Part shown: piece after piece, positions 1 to 5,526 of the stretch
Numbering within the stretch: position 1 is the stretch's first letter
How the letters are laid out: the number at the start of each line of letters is the position of its first letter
NCBI GenBank assembly: GCA_020028115.1
Contig: JAHWYA010000187.1
Location: forward strand, 1-5,526
Reading direction: 5' to 3'
Source: Anaeromyxobacter sp.
GTDB lineage: Bacteria; Myxococcota; Myxococcia; Myxococcales; Anaeromyxobacteraceae
DNA: 5,526 bases
Program-made: the position numbers and the translations under genes
The notes under the pieces: generated by a model
Database searches by the model: none
What the model saw: only the letters and a program-made list of their open reading frames with translations
Told to the model about the DNA's origin: nothing

Positions 1-1423
1 GAGCCCGCCCGACACGAACAGGGCGCTCCGGCCCGATCCGTTCGACCGCCGCTGGGACGAGTGGCTCGCCGCCGGCCTCGTGGCCGGGAGCGCCGCGCGG
101 CCCGAGACCCCGAAGGTGGACGTCGCGCGGGTCGCGCAGGCGCTCGGGGCGCTCCCCGCGCCGGGCGCCGGGCTCGAGGCGGGCTTCACCCTCGACTACA
201 AGGTCGTCGACGGCCGCTTCCTCGAGAACGCGTGGCTCGCGGAGTGGCCGAACCCGATCACGAAGCTCACCTGGGACTCGGCGGCGATGCTGTCGCCGGC
301 GACGGCGAGCCGGCTCGGGCTCGCGGCGGGCGACGTCGCGACGATCGCGGTGGGCGGCCGCCGGGTGGACGCCCCGGTGGTGATCGTCCCGGGCCACGCG
401 GACGACGCCGTGACCCTGCCGCTCGGGTACGGGCAGGCGTCGCCGGGGGCCGTCGGCAAGGGGGGCGTGCAGTTCGACGCCTACGCGCTCCGCACCTCGC
501 AGGCGCCGTGGTACGCCGCGGGCGCCGAGGTGAAGCCGGCGGGCCGGCGGGTCGACCTCGCGGTCACGCAGGGCCACTTCACGACCGAGGGGCGCGCCAT
601 CGCCCTCGAGACCGACGTCGCGAAGCTCCACGAGGACCGGGAGCGGCTCGAGCACCACCGCGGCTCGCAGGCGACGATCCTGCAGCCGGTCGACTACTCC
701 AAGCAGGACTACCGCTGGGGGATGGCGATCGACCTCTCGCGCTGCATCGGCTGCGGCGCCTGCACCGTGGCGTGCCAGGCGGAGAACAACATCCCGGTCG
801 TCGGGAAGGCGGACGTCCTGCGCAGCCGAGAGATGCACTGGCTCCGCGTCGACCGCTACTACTCCGGCACGCCGGAGGATCCGACCTCGATCTCCCAGCC
901 GCTCGCCTGCGTCCACTGCGAGGCGGCGCCGTGCGAGTACGTCTGCCCGGTGAACGCCACCGTCCACTCGGACGAGGGCCTCAACGAGATGGTCTACAAC
1001 CGGTGCGTCGGGACCCGGTACTGCTCGAACAACTGCCCGTACAAGGTCCGGCGGTTCAACTGGTTCGACTACACGGGCCACCTCGCGACCGCCCCGACGC
1101 TGCAGCTGCTCATGAACCCGGACGTCACCGTCCGGTCGCGCGGCGTCATGGAGAAGTGCACCTACTGCACGCAGCGGATCGAGCGCGCCCGCATCACGGC
1201 GCGGACGGGCGGGCGGAAGATCGGCGGGGACGAGGTGGTCACCGCCTGCCAGCAGGCGTGCCCGGCGAACGCCATCGTCTTCGGCAACCTGAACGATCGG
1301 TCCTCGGCGGTCGCGAAGAAGCACGCCGACGAGCGCGTCTACGAGCTGCTGCACGAGCTCGGCACGCGGCCGCGCACCGCCTACCTCGTGAAGCTGCGGA
1401 ACCCGAACCCCGAGCTCGCATGA
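1..1423 (+). CDS. actB: ActB, iron-sulfur subunit of Alternative Complex III (5' partial, C-terminal 473 residues)
   Basis: This is the periplasmic electron-transfer subunit of ACIII. It should carry electrons from the quinol site in ActC to the cytochrome subunits. The frame is open to the window edge (first full codon at base 2), so the start lies upstream; family members are about 1000 residues, so roughly half is missing. Visible residues 75-145 resemble the C-terminal dinucleotide-binding domain of molybdopterin oxidoreductases, which in ActB is known to be vestigial and cofactor-free. From residue 248 comes an NrfC/PsrB-like ferredoxin domain with four motifs: Cys248/251/254/258, Cys303/306/311/315, Cys335/341/345 and Cys386/389/416/420. 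That gives 15 cysteines, with Thr338 where the third motif would have its second cysteine, which matches three [4Fe-4S] plus one [3Fe-4S]. The GTG at base 80 is internal, not a start, because homologous-looking sequence continues in frame upstream. Its TGA overlaps the ActC start. Confidence 0.93.
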   Translation, partial: SPPDTNRALRPDPFDRRWDEWLAAGLVAGSAARPETPKVDVARVAQALGALPAPGAGLEAGFTLDYKVVDGRFLENAWLAEWPNPITKLTWDSAAMLSPATASRLGLAAGDVATIAVGGRRVDAPVVIVPGHADDAVTLPLGYGQASPGAVGKGGVQFDAYALRTSQAPWYAAGAEVKPAGRRVDLAVTQGHFTTEGRAIALETDVAKLHEDRERLEHHRGSQATILQPVDYSKQDYRWGMAIDLSRCIGCGACTVACQAENNIPVVGKADVLRSREMHWLRVDRYYSGTPEDPTSISQPLACVHCEAAPCEYVCPVNATVHSDEGLNEMVYNRCVGTRYCSNNCPYKVRRFNWFDYTGHLATAPTLQLLMNPDVTVRSRGVMEKCTYCTQRIERARITARTGGRKIGGDEVVTACQQACPANAIVFGNLNDRSSAVAKKHADERVYELLHELGTRPRTAYLVKLRNPNPELA

Positions 1424-2838
1424 GCACGACCGTGCCCAAGACGATCCCCGGCGATCCCCTCGAGAGCGCGCCCGTCCTCGTGGGCCGCCCCGACGACCGC
1501 GCGCTCACCGAGAGCCTGCTCACCCCGGTGCTCGAGCCCATGCGGAAGGGGTGGGCCGCCCTGCTCGCCGTCCTCCTCGCCGGGATGGGGTTCTGGCTGC
1601 TCTGCCTGTACGAGGTGCTCTTCAAGGGCATCGGGACCTGGGGCAACAACATCCCGGTCGCCTGGGCCTACGACATCACGAACTTCGTCTGGTGGATCGG
1701 CATCGGCCACGCCGGGACGCTCATCAGCGCGATCCTCCTGCTCTTCCAGCAGCGGTGGCGGACCTCCATCAACCGCTTCGCCGAGGCGATGACGCTGTTC
1801 GCGGTGGCGATGGCCGGCCTCTACCCGATCATCCACCTCGGCCGCCCGTGGCTCTTCTGGTGGCTCATCCCGTACCCGTCGACGCTCCAGCTCTGGCCGA
1901 ACTTCAAGAGCGCGCTCCCCTGGGACGTCTTCGCGATCTCGACCTACGCGACGGTCTCGTTCCTGTTCTGGTACCTCGGGCTCATCCCGGACCTCGCGAC
2001 GCTCCGCGACGCGGCGAGGGACCGGACCCGGCGCATCGTCTACGGGATCATGTCGTTCGGCTGGCGCGGCTCCGCGCGCCACTGGCAGCACTGGCGGATC
2101 GGCTACCTGCTCCTCGCCGGGCTCTCGACCCCGCTCGTCGTCTCCGTCCACACCATCGTCTCCTTCGACTTCGCCATCTCGCAGCTGCCAGGCTGGCACA
2201 CGACGATCTTCCCGCCGTACTTCGTCGCCGGCGCGATCTTCAGCGGGTTCGCGATGGTGATGACGCTCATGATCCCGGCCCGGAAGGCGTTCCGGTTCGA
2301 GCACGTCGTCACGGCGCGCCACCTCGACAACATGGCGAAGGTCATGCTCGCGACGGGGATGATGGTCGCCTACGGCTACGCGATGGAGTGGTTCATCGCC
2401 TGGTACTCCGGGAACCCGAACGAGTGGTTCGCCTTCTGGAACCGGGCGACCGGTCCGTTCCGGCTCATCTACGCGGTCCAGATCTTCTGCAACGTCGTCG
2501 CCCCGCAGCTCCTCTGGCTCCCGGCGGCGCGGGCGAACATCGCGGTGCTGTTCCTCCTCTCGATCCTCGTGAACGTCGGGATGTGGGCGGAGCGGTTCGT
2601 CATCGTCGCCGTCTCGCTCACCCGCGACTTCGTCCCGTCCTCCTGGGCGGACTACGCGCCCACCTGGGTGGACTGGGGGCTCCTCTTCGGCTCGATGGCC
2701 ACCTTCGGCGTGCTGTTCATGCTCTTCCTGCGCTTCATCCCGGCGATCCCGATCTCCGAGGTGAAGGAGCTGCGCAAGGAGCTCGAGCACGAGGACCACC
2801 ACGCCGCCGCGAAGGCCGCCGCCGCGGAGGGCGCATGA
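1420..2838 (+). CDS. actC: ActC, NrfD/PsrC-family quinol-oxidising membrane subunit of Alternative Complex III
   Basis: A 472-residue integral membrane protein that should hold the quinol-oxidation site next to the [3Fe-4S] cluster of ActB. I count about ten hydrophobic segments: near residues 45-68, 85-109, 118-138, 168-190, 226-250, 264-288, 307-328, 349-370, 374-397 and 417-440, as expected for ActC. A hydrophilic N-terminal arm of about 40 residues precedes them. Family-typical patches include WWIGIGHAGTL (91-101) and the IIHLGRPW stretch with His139, followed by LPWD with Asp169. From memory of ACIII structures, a His and an Asp at about these places line the quinol pocket; that assignment is inference. 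The tail (446-472) is charged and then alanine-rich. The ATG at 1420 is chosen because it overlaps the ActB stop; the Shine-Dalgarno is weak, so translation probably relies on coupling. The same frame stays open for about 450 codons upstream, which is a composition artefact over ActB. Confidence 0.95.
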   Translation: MSTTVPKTIPGDPLESAPVLVGRPDDRALTESLLTPVLEPMRKGWAALLAVLLAGMGFWLLCLYEVLFKGIGTWGNNIPVAWAYDITNFVWWIGIGHAGTLISAILLLFQQRWRTSINRFAEAMTLFAVAMAGLYPIIHLGRPWLFWWLIPYPSTLQLWPNFKSALPWDVFAISTYATVSFLFWYLGLIPDLATLRDAARDRTRRIVYGIMSFGWRGSARHWQHWRIGYLLLAGLSTPLVVSVHTIVSFDFAISQLPGWHTTIFPPYFVAGAIFSGFAMVMTLMIPARKAFRFEHVVTARHLDNMAKVMLATGMMVAYGYAMEWFIAWYSGNPNEWFAFWNRATGPFRLIYAVQIFCNVVAPQLLWLPAARANIAVLFLLSILVNVGMWAERFVIVAVSLTRDFVPSSWADYAPTWVDWGLLFGSMATFGVLFMLFLRFIPAIPISEVKELRKELEHEDHHAAAKAAAAEGA

Positions 2839-3368
2839 CGAGCTGGGTCCTCGGAGAGTTCGTCGAGGAGGAGCCGCTCCTCGAGGCCGCGCGGACGCTG
2901 CGGGCGAAGGGGGTCACGGGCCTCGACCTCCACTCGCCGTACCCGCTGCACGGCGCCGAGGAGGCGCTCGGGCTGCGGCGCTCGACCGTCCCGCTCGTCG
3001 CGCTCGTCGCGGGGGTCGGGGGGGCGGTCTCCGGCTACCTGCTCCAGTGGTGGACCGTCGGCATCGACTGGCCGCTCAACGTCGGGAACCGGCCGCCGCA
3101 CAGCCCGCCGGCGTTCATCCCGGTGACGTTCGAGCTCGGCATCCTGTTCGCGTCGCTCGCGATCTTCCTCGGCCTGCTCTTCGCGTACTTCGAGTTTCCC
3201 CGCGTCCACCACCCGGTCTTCGAGGTGGAGGCGTTCCGGTCCGCGTCGATCGACGGCCTGTGGATCTCCGCCGCGGTCGGGCGCACGGAGGCGGACGGCG
3301 TCGCCGCCGAGCTCCGGCGGCTCGGGGCGCGCTCGGTCTCCATCGTGCCGGGGGAGGGCGCGCCATGA
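2835..3368 (+). CDS. actD: ActD, DUF3341 membrane subunit of Alternative Complex III
   Basis: A 177-residue protein of the DUF3341 family, a diagnostic partner of ActC and ActF. An N-terminal cytoplasmic domain (about 1-48) includes the family-typical SPYPLHG stretch (34-40). Two hydrophobic helices follow at about 51-75 and 94-119, joined by a short loop with WPLNVGNRPPHSPPAF (79-94), which is highly characteristic of ActD. A second soluble segment (about 120-177) contains HHPVFEVEAF (125-134) and a beta-alpha-beta-like end. In solved ACIII structures ActD packs as a helical hairpin against the NrfD-type subunits; it binds no cofactor and its exact role is unsettled. The ATG at 2835 overlaps the ActC TGA and has a GGAGGG three bases upstream (2826-2831), a somewhat tight spacing. 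I see no truncation or frameshift. Confidence 0.95.
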   Translation: MTSWVLGEFVEEEPLLEAARTLRAKGVTGLDLHSPYPLHGAEEALGLRRSTVPLVALVAGVGGAVSGYLLQWWTVGIDWPLNVGNRPPHSPPAFIPVTFELGILFASLAIFLGLLFAYFEFPRVHHPVFEVEAFRSASIDGLWISAAVGRTEADGVAAELRRLGARSVSIVPGEGAP

Positions 3369-3946
3369 GGCCGAGGCTCGCGCTCCTCCCGGTCCTCGCG
3401 GCGGCGCTCGCGCTCGCCGGCTGCCCGCGGCTCGACCCCATGAACCGGCAGCCGAAGGCGAAGCCGTACCGGGCGGCCCCCGGCGCCGGCGGGGCGCTCG
3501 GGATGCGGGCGCCGCCGGAGGGGACGGTCCCGCACGGCCAGCTCCTGCCGCTCGAGGTCGCGACGGGCCTCGGGCCGGACGGGAAGGCGGTGGCGGTGTC
3601 GCCCGTCCCGGTGGACGCGAAGCTCCTCGCGAGGGGGCGCGCGCGGTTCAACGTGATCTGCGCGGCCTGCCACGGCGTGCTCGGCGACGGCGAGAGCCAG
3701 GTCGCCCTCAACATGTCGCTCCGCCGCCCGCCGTCGCTGCACCAGTTCCGCGACGTGCCGGACGGGCACGTCTTCCGCGTCATGTCCGAGGGGTTCGGGC
3801 TCATGCCCTCGTACGCGGCGGAGCTCGCGGTCGAGGACCGCTGGGCGATCGTGGCGTACGTCCGGGCGCTGCAGCTCAGCCAGTTCGCGACGCTCGACCA
3901 GGTCCCGCCCGAGGCCCGCGGGAAGCTCGAGCAGGAGGGGCGATGA
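3365..3946 (+). CDS. actE: ActE, monoheme cytochrome c lipoprotein of Alternative Complex III
   Basis: A 193-residue exported cytochrome. Residues 1-19 form a lipoprotein signal peptide ending in the lipobox LAGC, with Cys20 as the predicted lipidated residue, so the protein should be tethered to the periplasmic face of a membrane. A Pro/Ala/Gly-rich linker of about 60 residues follows. The cytochrome c domain (about 83-172) has one haem motif, CAACH (99-103), giving covalent attachment at Cys99 and Cys102 and His103 as proximal ligand. Met147 in GFGLMPSYA is the likely distal ligand, followed by the usual C-terminal helix (WAIVAYVRALQ, 160-170). Only one CxxCH is present, which distinguishes it from pentahaem ActA. 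The start at 3365 overlaps the ActD stop and has GGAGGG six bases upstream (3353-3358), a good Shine-Dalgarno. It probably receives electrons within the complex and passes them to an oxidase or soluble cytochrome. Confidence 0.94.
   Translation: MRPRLALLPVLAAALALAGCPRLDPMNRQPKAKPYRAAPGAGGALGMRAPPEGTVPHGQLLPLEVATGLGPDGKAVAVSPVPVDAKLLARGRARFNVICAACHGVLGDGESQVALNMSLRRPPSLHQFRDVPDGHVFRVMSEGFGLMPSYAAELAVEDRWAIVAYVRALQLSQFATLDQVPPEARGKLEQEGR
3933..3940 (+). promoter_or_regulatory. Strong Shine-Dalgarno of actF
   Basis: AGGAGGGG lies just before the actF ATG at 3943, inside the last codons of actE. The AGGAGG core ends four bases before the ATG. It is one of the best ribosome-binding sequences in the window and favours the ATG at 3943 over the one at 3958, which has only a GGGG run before it. 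Confidence 0.65.
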
Positions 3947-3963
3947 AGACCGGGGCGATGAAG
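3937..3963 (+). repeat. Short direct repeat duplicating the actF start region
   Basis: The 12-mer GGGCGATGAAG preceded by G (ggggcgatgaag) occurs at 3937-3948 and again at 3952-3963, with a period of 15 bases (five codons). Each copy contains an in-frame ATG of actF. The period preserves the reading frame, consistent with a small tandem duplication, though convergence in GC-rich sequence cannot be excluded. Confidence 0.7.
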
Positions 3964-5142
3964 CTCGGCCCGTGGGAGGGCGGCACGCGGGCGCGCAACG
4001 TCGCCGGCGCGGTCGGGGCGGCCGGCCTCGCCCTCACGCTGCTCGGCGGGATGCTCGGTGACCCGCGCCGGGCGCTCTACGCGTACCTCGTCGCGTTCGT
4101 CTACTGGCTCGGGATCGCGGTCGGCGCGCTCATCCTGCTCGGCGCGCTCCACGCCTCGAGCGCGAAGTGGCCGGTCGTGCTCCGGCGCTTCCTCGAGGCC
4201 GTGCCGGCGTCGCTCCCGGCGTTCGTCGTCCTGTTCCTCCCGCTCCTCGCCGGGATGCGCCACGTGTTCTCGTGGGCCGACCTCGGCTCCCTCGAGGGCG
4301 AGCTCCGCCACCTCGTGGAGCACAAGCGGCCCTACCTCAACGTCACCTTCTTCGCCGTGCGGGCGGCGATCTACTTCGCCGTCTGGATCGGGGTCTCGCA
4401 CCTGCTGCGCGCCTGGTCGCTCCGGCAGGACGAGGTGGGTGGGTTCGACCTCACGCGCCGGCAGCGGCGGCTCGGCGCGGGCTCGCTCCCGCTCCTCGCC
4501 CTGACCATGAGCTTCGCGGCGTTCGACTGGATGATGTCGCTCGACCCGCGCTTCTTCTCGACCATCTTCGGCGTCTACTGGTTCGCGGGGAGCTTCCTCG
4601 GCGCGTTCTGCCTCACCGCGGTCGCCGCCGCCGCGACGCGCGACGACCCGGCCCAGTTCGGCGCGCACATGAACCTCGAGCACTTCCACTCGCTCGGGAA
4701 GTTCATGCTCGCGTTCGTCGCCTTCTGGGGCTACATCGCCTTCTCGCAGTTCATGCTGATCTGGATCGCGAACGTGCCGGAGGAGGTGCCCTGGTACATC
4801 GTCCGGACGAGCGGCGGGTGGCGCTGGGTGGGCGTCTTCCTCGCGGTGTTCCACTTCGTCGTCCCGTTCTTCCTCCTGCTCTCGCGCCCGCGGAAGCGCG
4901 ATCCGCGCCGGCTCGCGCGGACGGCGGTGTGGCTCCTGCTCGTCCACTGGCTCGACCTCTACTGGCTCGTCATGCCGGTGCTGAGCGAGGGCGGCCCGAG
5001 CCCGTTGCCGTGGGACCTCACCGCGTTCGTCGGCGTCGGCGGCATCGCCGCGGCGTTCACGCTCTGGCGGATGCACGGGATCGCCCCGGTCCCGCTCCGC
5101 GATCCGTACCTCGCCGACTCGATGAGGTACCTGCCGCCATGA
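3943..5142 (+). CDS. actF: ActF, second NrfD-like ten-helix membrane subunit of Alternative Complex III
   Basis: A 399-residue membrane protein, paralogous in fold to ActC but without an iron-sulfur partner of its own; in the family it is structural and has been proposed to take part in proton translocation. Hydrophobic segments lie near 18-38, 44-70, 83-105, 132-157, 181-199, 203-231, 252-276, 292-314, 326-347 and 357-377, the ten helices expected. Family-like stretches include FAAFDWMMSLDP (191-202), the polar HMNLEHFHSLGKFM region (242-255) and VHWLDLYWLVMP (334-345), which carry the buried polar residues typical of ActF. The ATG at 3943 overlaps the ActE stop and is backed by AGGAGGGG at 3933-3940; a second in-frame ATG five codons later (3958) sits in a repeated copy of the start region and is a less likely alternative. 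The length is close to the usual ~400-residue size. Confidence 0.93.
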   Translation: MKTGAMKLGPWEGGTRARNVAGAVGAAGLALTLLGGMLGDPRRALYAYLVAFVYWLGIAVGALILLGALHASSAKWPVVLRRFLEAVPASLPAFVVLFLPLLAGMRHVFSWADLGSLEGELRHLVEHKRPYLNVTFFAVRAAIYFAVWIGVSHLLRAWSLRQDEVGGFDLTRRQRRLGAGSLPLLALTMSFAAFDWMMSLDPRFFSTIFGVYWFAGSFLGAFCLTAVAAAATRDDPAQFGAHMNLEHFHSLGKFMLAFVAFWGYIAFSQFMLIWIANVPEEVPWYIVRTSGGWRWVGVFLAVFHFVVPFFLLLSRPRKRDPRRLARTAVWLLLVHWLDLYWLVMPVLSEGGPSPLPWDLTAFVGVGGIAAAFTLWRMHGIAPVPLRDPYLADSMRYLPP

Positions 5143-5423
5143 CCGATCGCACCGAGCGCCACCGCGCCGCGGAGACCCACGAGATCCCGCCGGAGCTCGG
5201 CCAGTCCAAGATCGCCCTCGTCGAGCAGCAGCTCTTCGAGCGCTCGACGCGCGGCCGCCGCGACCACGAGGCGCGCGTCGAGAAGCTCGGCTCGTACGGC
5301 TGGGTGGACCGGAAGGCGGGCGTCGTCCACCTGCCGATCGACCGCGCGATGGAGCTCGCGGCGAAGGGCGTCCGCCCCCGCGCGTCCGCTCCGCCGTCCT
5401 CGACGCCGGAGGCGCAGCCATGA
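5139..5423 (+). CDS. Small soluble conserved-type protein between actF and a secreted-protein gene, function unknown
   Basis: A 94-residue protein that I cannot assign a function. The N-terminal half (1-50) is charged and polar, with many Arg, Glu and His and a probable helix at about 24-50. The core YGWVDRKAGVVHLPIDRA (53-70), followed by MELAAKGVRP (71-80), looks strongly conserved. I recall similar cores in small proteins encoded beside SCO-type and cytochrome oxidase genes in other bacteria, often after an N-terminal membrane anchor; this is memory, not a search. Here there is no hydrophobic segment and no signal peptide, so it appears cytoplasmic. The last 14 residues are Pro/Ser/Ala-rich and probably disordered. 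Both ends are ATGA overlaps with neighbours, which strongly supports a real gene. The nearest Shine-Dalgarno-like sequence (GATGAGG, 5121-5127) is 11 bases away, so translation may depend on coupling. It lacks the transmembrane helix expected of ActG, so it is probably not that subunit. Confidence 0.78.
   Translation: MTDRTERHRAAETHEIPPELGQSKIALVEQQLFERSTRGRRDHEARVEKLGSYGWVDRKAGVVHLPIDRAMELAAKGVRPRASAPPSSTPEAQP
5408..5412 (+). promoter_or_regulatory. Shine-Dalgarno of the terminal secreted-protein gene
   Basis: GGAGG with a seven-base spacer before the ATG at 5420. It lies inside the 3' end of the preceding small gene and is the main evidence, besides the ATGA overlap and the signal peptide, that the cut gene at the window end is real. 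Confidence 0.6.
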
Positions 5424-5526
5424 CCCGCCCGGCCGCGCTCGCCGCGCTCGCGCTCGCCACCCTCGCCGCGGCGGCGCAGGCGCACGCCCAGTTCTGGCGG
5501 ACGAAGGGCGGGGGCGGGGGCGGCGC
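5420..5526 (+). CDS. Start of a predicted secreted protein (3' partial, 35 residues visible)
   Basis: Only 35 codons are in the window. Residues 1-23 form a signal peptide: Arg3, an Ala/Leu-rich hydrophobic core and an AHA site at 21-23 suitable for signal peptidase I, giving a mature start at Gln24. After QFWRTK (24-29) there are six glycines in a row at the window edge, suggesting a flexible linker. The ATG overlaps the preceding stop and has GGAGG seven bases upstream (5408-5412), so the start is well supported. There is no lipobox cysteine. In ACIII operons that continue into cytochrome oxidase genes, an SCO-type copper chaperone or oxidase subunit II is a plausible next gene, but nothing visible here (no CxxxC, no transmembrane segment) shows which. 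Confidence 0.7.
   Translation, partial: MTRPAALAALALATLAAAAQAHAQFWRTKGGGGGG

Noticed and set aside
80..82. GTG as the start of an independent 447-residue ferredoxin-type protein
   Set aside because: The frame is open to the window start and the sequence just before the GTG (with FDRRWDEWLAAGL) reads as ordinary protein continuing into the domain, as expected for an internal part of ActB.
61..1419. Apparent 450-residue upstream extension of ActC in the same frame
   Set aside because: This part overlaps the real ActB frame and translates to Arg/Gly/Pro-rich sequence without structure. The ActC family N-terminus fits the ATG at 1420, which also overlaps the ActB stop.
1381..2802. 473-codon open frame on the minus strand opposite actC
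   Set aside because: The translation is dominated by Glu, Arg, Asp, Pro and His as a mirror of a GC-rich membrane-protein gene; no recognisable motif, and the sense strand encodes clear ActC.
1551..2834. Apparent 428-residue upstream extension of ActD in the same frame
   Set aside because: It lies over ActC in another frame and is Arg/Leu/Pro-rich noise; ActD family length (about 175 residues) fits the ATG at 2835.
5139..5423. The 94-residue protein as ActG
   Set aside because: ActG is a small membrane-associated subunit with a transmembrane helix; this protein has no hydrophobic stretch long enough.
3115..5460. 781-codon stop-free frame on the minus strand
   Set aside because: It runs antisense across five well-supported genes, its translation is a low-complexity mix of Arg, Glu, Pro and Ala with no domain, and long antisense open frames are expected where codon third positions are almost all G or C.
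5506..5526. G-rich run at the window end as a G-quadruplex or regulatory element
   Set aside because: It lies in frame as glycine codons of the last gene and is cut by the window edge; nothing beyond base composition supports a regulatory role.

Overview
The window reads as one gene-dense, co-directional stretch of an operon for Alternative Complex III (ACIII), the membrane-bound quinol:cytochrome c (or quinol:oxidase) oxidoreductase that replaces the bc1 complex in many bacteria. All genes are on the + strand. In order they are: the C-terminal part of ActB (iron-sulfur protein, cut by the window start), ActC (NrfD/PsrC-type quinol-site membrane subunit), ActD (DUF3341 two-helix subunit), ActE (monoheme cytochrome c lipoprotein), ActF (second NrfD-type ten-helix subunit), a 94-residue soluble protein of unknown function with a conserved-looking core, and the first 35 residues of a predicted secreted protein cut by the window end.

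The DNA is extremely GC-rich and third codon positions are almost always G or C. That composition, the protein sequences and the gene order fit a high-GC myxobacterium-like organism (Myxococcota; Anaeromyxobacter-like is my best guess, from composition and general resemblance only). The same composition leaves very long stop-free frames on the wrong strand and in wrong frames. These are not genes.

There is no intergenic DNA. All six gene junctions are the same four-base ATGA overlap, in which the next gene's ATG shares bases with the previous gene's TGA. The seven genes are therefore very probably on one transcript with coupled translation. I see no promoter, terminator, RNA gene, mobile element or CRISPR in the window, and there is no room for them between genes.

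Expected function, from the known ACIII family: menaquinol or ubiquinol is oxidised at the periplasmic side of ActC. Electrons pass through the [3Fe-4S] and [4Fe-4S] clusters of ActB to the haems of ActA (expected upstream, outside the window) and ActE, then to a soluble cytochrome c or directly to a terminal oxidase. ActD and ActF are structural and possibly proton-translocating membrane subunits. The two genes after ActF occupy the place where many such operons move on to oxidase assembly (SCO-type) and cytochrome oxidase genes, but the window ends before this can be confirmed. The least understood item is the 94-residue protein between ActF and the secreted protein.
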